A stretch of 9,540 nucleotides of DNA, from positions 1-9,540 of the forward strand of contig JAUXBV010000082.1 in assembly GCA_030619215.1 (NCBI GenBank), written 5' to 3'. Numbering within the stretch: the first letter of the stretch is position 1; each line of letters opens with the position of its first letter. The DNA comes from Fibrobacterota bacterium. Its GTDB lineage: Bacteria; Fibrobacterota; Chitinivibrionia; Chitinivibrionales; JANQEN01. The notes beneath the pieces were generated by a model. It saw only the letters and a program-made list of their open reading frames with translations. It had not been told where the DNA came from and ran no database searches. Of the stretch, positions 5,306 through 9,540 are shown one piece after another. The position numbers and the translations under genes were made by a program.

Positions 5306-7357
5306 ATGAAAACCGGAATTATGAATTTGAAAATAATAGCGTTGGCGCTTGTAATTACCGGTGCGGTTTTTCTTGTATGCACAACAACTCCAACAGGGCC
5401 TGATATGGGAAAGTATAAGATTAAAATCAGCCTTGTTGAAGAGGGTAATTATGAGGAGGATTATACCGGCACTGATTTAAATATGATAGTTGAATTTAAA
5501 GATTCGATTGAATGCAGCTTTGACACTATTAAAATCCATAGCACCGACGCTCGATTTTACCTGCCGGATGAATCGATTACCGGTCAGAAGGTTTTATCGG
5601 TTGTTATCCCCCTGTACTGGACGTCAACAGCGAAATTACAGGTAGACAGTTCTACTATGCTTCCTTATGACACGGTATTTGTACAGGTGGGCCTAACTAA
5701 AAGTAATATGGTAAATGTGAATATATTAAACCTTCCCCCCTTAATTGACAGTTTGATTGTTGGCGACACTTCCTATACGGTTTTCAGCCGTATTCAGGAT
5801 TTGAATATATTTAATTTTTATATAAAGGATACCTTGCAGAACCGGGATATAACATTACGGGTAAAGGCGAGGGACCTTGACTCTCCCGGCTTTAACGTTT
5901 CATGGGAAAACGAAGGGGATGACAAATATTTTGTTACAAATCAATCTGATGATACCCGGGCAACCTATAAAGCACGAAAAGGCAATTTTCGGGATCTTGT
6001 ATTACTTGTTGTTTATGATACCGATGCAAATGTTGAGGCAAAAGTTAACATTGTCCAGTTGGACGGCAGCGAAATAATTGTTGACAGCATAACCTATAAA
6101 GACGGCATTAATGATACAACGTTTAAAGATACGTCTGCGTCTCATTATTATATAACTTCAATAGCTTTTAATGATTCTGCGGCAATACGCGCTTTCCCTC
6201 TCAGTACGGAGGGAACTGCCTTATGGTCGGCTGTAAACGGGAAAATAATTACCAATACGGCTATTGACACCAATGGTTTTGCAATAACCTACGTATGTAC
6301 GCTCAGTAACATATCCGATACTTTAACGACTGATGTGATCTCCTTTGTCGATTCCATCAGGCTTGTCCATAAAAACGAGTATGAAGATGATTCTTTAACC
6401 AAGACAATAGTATTGCATAAAAAGCCGGCAAATAAAAATCCTACAATCGACAGCATATTAATCAATACTGACGTTCGTAAAGGTAACTACCGGGACACGA
6501 TTGGCGCAGGAAGTACAATACCGCTTAAAGCATACGGAACTGATCCGGAGGGTGGAAGCGTTACCTATACCTGGCAGGGGAATTTAACGGGCTCTCTTTA
6601 CAGCGCGACAGGTGATTCAAATAGTTATACAGCTTCCGCAACAGGCTATATAGACACAATTATTCTGATAGCCTCCGATTCATTGGGATTTACCGATACG
6701 CAGTCGATTATATTGTCAACTAATATCCTGCCGATAATTGACAGCATTCTGATTGATACGGTAATGTATAAAAGCGGATTTCAGCATGTGGTAAATGCTG
6801 AGAGCACCATAACTCTGAAAGCTTTTGCTCATGACCCGGAGGCCGGTGTGTCCGGCGGCACCATTATCTACAGGTGGCAGGGAATCCTGACAGGGGCTAT
6901 TTCTAGTACCATAGAAAATCCTATAACCTATACTGCAAGCAGCGGGATATACAGCGATACCATGTACCTCGTTGCCGCTGACTCGTTAGGATTTACCGAT
7001 ATTCAGCTATTGATACTGCCGTGTAATAATCCACCAATCGTTGATACACTTATTGCAGACATAACGGAAAAGGTACCGGTTTCACCAACTGATACAATAT
7101 TTACTTACAGCACGAGTGCGCCTGATTCATTCGCTGTTAGAGTAGTCTCTCATGATATGGATTCTGCAATGGGTGATGCGGTTAATTCTTATTTGTGGAG
7201 ATATAAAGATAAAAATTTTAATAATGCAACATCTACCAGCAGTTCATTCAGCTATGTTAGTGCTGATTCTGCATATGTTGATACTGTTTCACTTACTATA
7301 AAGGATAAGTATAATTCAGAAAACAGGCAGAAAATAATCATAACCTTTACAAAATAA
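5306..7357 (+). CDS. Exported Ig/cadherin/PKD-like repeat protein, putative lipoprotein, between flhB and flhA
   Basis: The 683-residue protein is not a recognised flagellar component. Residues 1-24 look like an export signal (K2, K9, then a hydrophobic run IIALALVITGAVFLV), followed by C25 and a TTTPTGPD linker as in lipoproteins. The residues before Cys (F-L-V) do not fit a standard lipobox, so lipidation is uncertain. Residues about 30-140 form an N-terminal region. Five beta-rich modules of roughly 97-122 residues then begin with a P/I-hydrophobic-V/I-D-S/T-L/I signature at about 145, 257, 379, 476 and 577. Modules 3 and 4 match best (DPEGGSVTYTWQG versus DPEAG...IIYRWQG; ASDSLGFTDTQ versus AADSLGFTDIQ). 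The DPE...Y.WQG core resembles PKD/cadherin-like domains. The protein is rich in Asp, Thr and Ser; only one hydrophobic segment, the signal, is seen. It lies 43 bases after flhB and 9 before flhA, same strand. A cell-surface or periplasmic structural or adhesive role is inference. Confidence 0.8.
   Translation: MKTGIMNLKIIALALVITGAVFLVCTTTPTGPDMGKYKIKISLVEEGNYEEDYTGTDLNMIVEFKDSIECSFDTIKIHSTDARFYLPDESITGQKVLSVVIPLYWTSTAKLQVDSSTMLPYDTVFVQVGLTKSNMVNVNILNLPPLIDSLIVGDTSYTVFSRIQDLNIFNFYIKDTLQNRDITLRVKARDLDSPGFNVSWENEGDDKYFVTNQSDDTRATYKARKGNFRDLVLLVVYDTDANVEAKVNIVQLDGSEIIVDSITYKDGINDTTFKDTSASHYYITSIAFNDSAAIRAFPLSTEGTALWSAVNGKIITNTAIDTNGFAITYVCTLSNISDTLTTDVISFVDSIRLVHKNEYEDDSLTKTIVLHKKPANKNPTIDSILINTDVRKGNYRDTIGAGSTIPLKAYGTDPEGGSVTYTWQGNLTGSLYSATGDSNSYTASATGYIDTIILIASDSLGFTDTQSIILSTNILPIIDSILIDTVMYKSGFQHVVNAESTITLKAFAHDPEAGVSGGTIIYRWQGILTGAISSTIENPITYTASSGIYSDTMYLVAADSLGFTDIQLLILPCNNPPIVDTLIADITEKVPVSPTDTIFTYSTSAPDSFAVRVVSHDMDSAMGDAVNSYLWRYKDKNFNNATSTSSSFSYVSADSAYVDTVSLTIKDKYNSENRQKIIITFTK
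6440..7033 (+). repeat. Two best-conserved Ig/PKD-like modules in tandem
   Basis: Bases 6440-6730 (residues 379-475) and 6731-7033 (476-576) encode adjacent modules that align along their length: PTIDSILINT with PIIDSILIDT, IPLKAYGTDPEGG with ITLKAFAHDPEAG, YTWQGNLTGS with YRWQGILTGA, and SDSLGFTDTQSIIL with ADSLGFTDIQLLIL. DNA identity is strong only in places, such as the GGATTTACCGATA shared near the end of each, so the duplication is old or under codon drift. The other three modules (starting near 5738, 6074 and 7034) are more diverged. Confidence 0.75.
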
Positions 7358-7366
7358 TTATCAAAA

Positions 7367-9475
7367 ATGAATATAAATTCTACTTTATATAACATTACGC
7401 AAAATTCTATTATACAAGGATTTAGGAAACAACGCGACCTGTTGATTGTTGTTGCAATCGTTGCAATTCTTATTGTTATGGTCATTCCGATTCCAACATG
7501 GGCCATTGATTTACTACTTACCGTAAACATCTCTATCGCACTTACAATCCTCCTGGTTTCCATGTATAACAGGGAAGCGCTGGAATTCTCGGTATTTCCC
7601 GCATTACTTCTCACAGTAACACTGTTTCGACTGGCAATGAATGTTGCTACTACAAGGCTCATTTTAAGCCAGGCAGGGGACAAGGGCTCACAGGCAGCGG
7701 GAAAGGTGATTGAAGTATTCGGTACCTTTGTAACCGGGAACAATTACGTTGTGGGGTTTATCATATTTCTTATCATTGTTGTCATTCAATTTATTGTTAT
7801 AACAAAAGGCGCGGGCCGTATCGCTGAGGTCGCCGCCCGTTTTACGCTTGATGCTATGCCTGGAAAACAGATGGCTATTGATGCTGATCTTAATTCCGGA
7901 CTGATCAATGAGCAGCAGGCTCGCGAGCGCAGGTCAAAGATTTCGCAGGAGGCAGACTTTTACGGAGCAATGGACGGTGCGTCCAAATTTGTACGGGGAG
8001 ATGCTATTGCAGCAATTATCATTACCTTGATAAATATCCTGGGTGGTTTCATTATTGGTGTTACTCAACAGGGTATGACTCTCAGTGAAAGCATACGTGT
8101 ATACACCTCTCTTACCATCGGTGACGGGCTTGTCAGCCAGATACCCGCGCTGATGATTTCAACCGGAGCCGGCATTTTAGTCAGTAGAGCCGCTTCCGAC
8201 GATAATTTAGGTGCAGAGATAAGCGCGCAGCTTTTTTCAAATCCTCGTGTCGTTGCTGTTACAGGTGGGGTAATGTTCCTGTTTGCTTTTATTCCTGGAT
8301 TACCGAAAATTCCCTTTTTCATGCTTTCCACCTTTGCTTTTGCTACTTCCTATTTATCCTTTTTCGGTGAAAAAGAGAAACGGAAAGTTGCAGAGATAAC
8401 TGCGGCTGAGGAAGCTGTACCCAAAGAGGAGCGGGTGGAGGATTACCTTCATGTGGATCCTATGGAGCTGGAGATCGGCTATGGCCTGATACCGCTGGTT
8501 GATATCAAACAGGGAGGCGACCTTCTCGACCGCATATCACAGATAAGACGGCAGCTTGCTTCAGATCTTGGTATAATCATACCGCCTGTTCGAATCAGAG
8601 ACAATATCATGCTTAAGCCGAATCACTATGCAATCAAAATCAGGCGGGTGAAAGTCGGTGAGGGCGAGTTGATGAGCGGCTCATACCTTGCCATGAATCC
8701 TGGTACTGCAACCGGTAAAATCAGAGGTATAGAGACCATTGAACCTGCATTTGGACTACCTGCACTCTGGATAACCGAAAGTCAGAAAGAGAATGCGGAA
8801 ATGGCCGGATTTACCGTTGTTGAGCTTCCTGCGGTTCTCGCAACCCATTTAACCGAGGTGATTAAGCGTCATGCTCATGAGATACTCACGAGGCAGGATG
8901 CCCAGGAACTCATCAATAATGTAAAAGAGACAAACCAGACTGTTGTAGAGGAGCTGATACCGAACATACTCAGCATTGGAGATGTTCATAAAGTACTGCA
9001 GAACCTTTTGCGGGAGAAGGTATCAATTTGCGACCTGCCGCTTGTACTTGAAACGATTGCAGATATCGCTCCGAAAAATAAAAACACCGACATTCTTACC
9101 GAGTACGTACGCAATGCTCTTGCACCGCAGTTGTGTGAAATATACAAGGATGAATCAAAGATAATCCCGGTGATTACCATTGATCCCAATCTGGAAGCAA
9201 TGCTTGAAGGCAGCATGCAGGAGACTGAAACAGGAGTACGGCTTGCGCTTTCACCGGCTGATGCCGGTAAAATTATTGAAGCTGTCGGTGCGCAGATAGA
9301 AAATGTGAAAAAACAGGGCAGTGTACCGATGGTGCTCTGCTCTCCAACGATCAGGAGCCAGTTTAAAAGGTTGACTGAGAGCAATTATCCCGATCTTATT
9401 GTGTTATCGTATAATGAGATAGTACCCGGTATTGAAATACGGTCATTGGGGATGATTACCCTAAGTATAGGATAA
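7367..9475 (+). CDS. flhA: Flagellar export platform protein FlhA
   Basis: FlhA forms the nonameric ring of the flagellar type III export apparatus, coupling proton flow to export and docking chaperone-substrate complexes. The 702 residues match family length (about 690-710). The N-terminal membrane half (about 24-335) has multiple helices and the FHIPEP-family blocks MVIPIPTWAIDLLLTVNISI (38-57), TLFRLAMNVATTRLILSQAG (85-104), the cytoplasmic loop DAMPGKQMAIDADLNSGLI (162-180), and VRGDAIAAIIIT (209-220) with the conserved Asp at 212. An acidic linker (about 335-365) leads to the soluble domain (about 366-702), including GYGLIPLVDIKQGGDLLDRI (371-390), RIRDNIMLKPNHYAIKI (409-425), the THL.EVI..HAHEILTRQ segment (493-510) and the C-terminal end IVPGIEIRSLGMITL (685-699). 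No Shine-Dalgarno precedes the ATG, which sits 9 bases after the previous stop, suggesting coupling to the upstream repeat-protein gene. No in-frame ATG alternative is near. The protein is complete. Confidence 0.97.
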   Translation: MNINSTLYNITQNSIIQGFRKQRDLLIVVAIVAILIVMVIPIPTWAIDLLLTVNISIALTILLVSMYNREALEFSVFPALLLTVTLFRLAMNVATTRLILSQAGDKGSQAAGKVIEVFGTFVTGNNYVVGFIIFLIIVVIQFIVITKGAGRIAEVAARFTLDAMPGKQMAIDADLNSGLINEQQARERRSKISQEADFYGAMDGASKFVRGDAIAAIIITLINILGGFIIGVTQQGMTLSESIRVYTSLTIGDGLVSQIPALMISTGAGILVSRAASDDNLGAEISAQLFSNPRVVAVTGGVMFLFAFIPGLPKIPFFMLSTFAFATSYLSFFGEKEKRKVAEITAAEEAVPKEERVEDYLHVDPMELEIGYGLIPLVDIKQGGDLLDRISQIRRQLASDLGIIIPPVRIRDNIMLKPNHYAIKIRRVKVGEGELMSGSYLAMNPGTATGKIRGIETIEPAFGLPALWITESQKENAEMAGFTVVELPAVLATHLTEVIKRHAHEILTRQDAQELINNVKETNQTVVEELIPNILSIGDVHKVLQNLLREKVSICDLPLVLETIADIAPKNKNTDILTEYVRNALAPQLCEIYKDESKIIPVITIDPNLEAMLEGSMQETETGVRLALSPADAGKIIEAVGAQIENVKKQGSVPMVLCSPTIRSQFKRLTESNYPDLIVLSYNEIVPGIEIRSLGMITLSIG

Positions 9476-9528
9476 TAGTGTGTAGAAGCAGAAAGATCAT
9501 TTTCATGCTCTTCTGCTTAACACACTAT
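9475..9528 (+). terminator. Large hairpin after flhA, possible operon end
   Basis: TAGTGTGT (9476-9483) pairs with ACACACTA (9520-9527), A9475 with T9528, and AAGCAGAA (9486-9493) with TTCTGCTT (9511-9518), with AG/A as an internal loop. The result is about 17 base pairs around a loop of about 17 bases. It starts at the flhA stop codon. The following bases (ATAACCCTGG) contain no U-tract, so it is not a classic intrinsic terminator; a transcript 3'-end stabiliser or bidirectional hairpin is an alternative. Confidence 0.5.
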
Positions 9529-9540
9529 AACCCTGGAGAA

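Noticed and set aside
7252..7743. 163-codon open frame on the minus strand
   Set aside because: It lies opposite the end of the repeat protein and the conserved start of FlhA, has low-complexity hydrophobic translation and no family resemblance; it is a shadow.
8986..9384. 132-codon open frame on the minus strand
   Set aside because: It is wholly antisense to the conserved soluble domain of FlhA, with no ribosome site or recognisable domain noticed.

Overview
The window is a flagellar biosynthesis operon read entirely on the + strand. In order it holds the 3' end of fliM, a FliY-type fliN, fliO, fliP, fliQ, fliR, flhB, an unrecognised exported repeat protein, and flhA, ending in a large hairpin. 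No mobile element, tRNA, rRNA or CRISPR array is visible, and no gene-free stretch exceeds about 160 bases. Every ORF on the minus strand lies inside a well-conserved flagellar gene and is treated as a shadow.

The organism is a motile bacterium with moderately AT-rich DNA. The order fliM-fliN(Y)-fliO-P-Q-R-flhB-flhA is widespread. A FliN fused to a CheC-like domain (FliY architecture) is typical of Firmicutes, spirochaetes and some other deep lineages. The extra gene looks like a Cys-containing, Asp/Thr-rich protein with Ig/cadherin/PKD-like modules, which suggests a diderm with surface lipoproteins, perhaps near Fibrobacterota/Chitinivibrionia or spirochaetes. That placement is inference from style only; no sequence here settles the phylum.

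Layout: bases 1-1338 encode switch-complex (C-ring) proteins, FliM and FliN/FliY, overlapping by 8 bases. Bases 1339-1500 are a leader-like gap with a strong Shine-Dalgarno, a mini-ORF, a hairpin and a perfect extended -10 element just before fliO. Bases 1501-4030 encode the export-gate membrane proteins FliO, FliP, FliQ and FliR. Bases 4031-4191 hold a diverged inverted/direct repeat cluster. Bases 4192-5262 encode FlhB, whose autocleavage motif reads NPTT rather than NPTH. Bases 5306-7357 encode the 683-residue repeat protein, and 7367-9475 encode FlhA. FliP/Q/R with FlhB form the export gate, FlhA forms the export ring and substrate docking platform, FliO assists FliP assembly, and FliM/FliN form the torque and switching ring.

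The main points for a second look are the exported repeat protein wedged between flhB and flhA, the NPTT motif in FlhB, the asymmetric CheC-like centres and two CheY-binding-like motifs in FliN/FliY, and the repeat cluster upstream of flhB.
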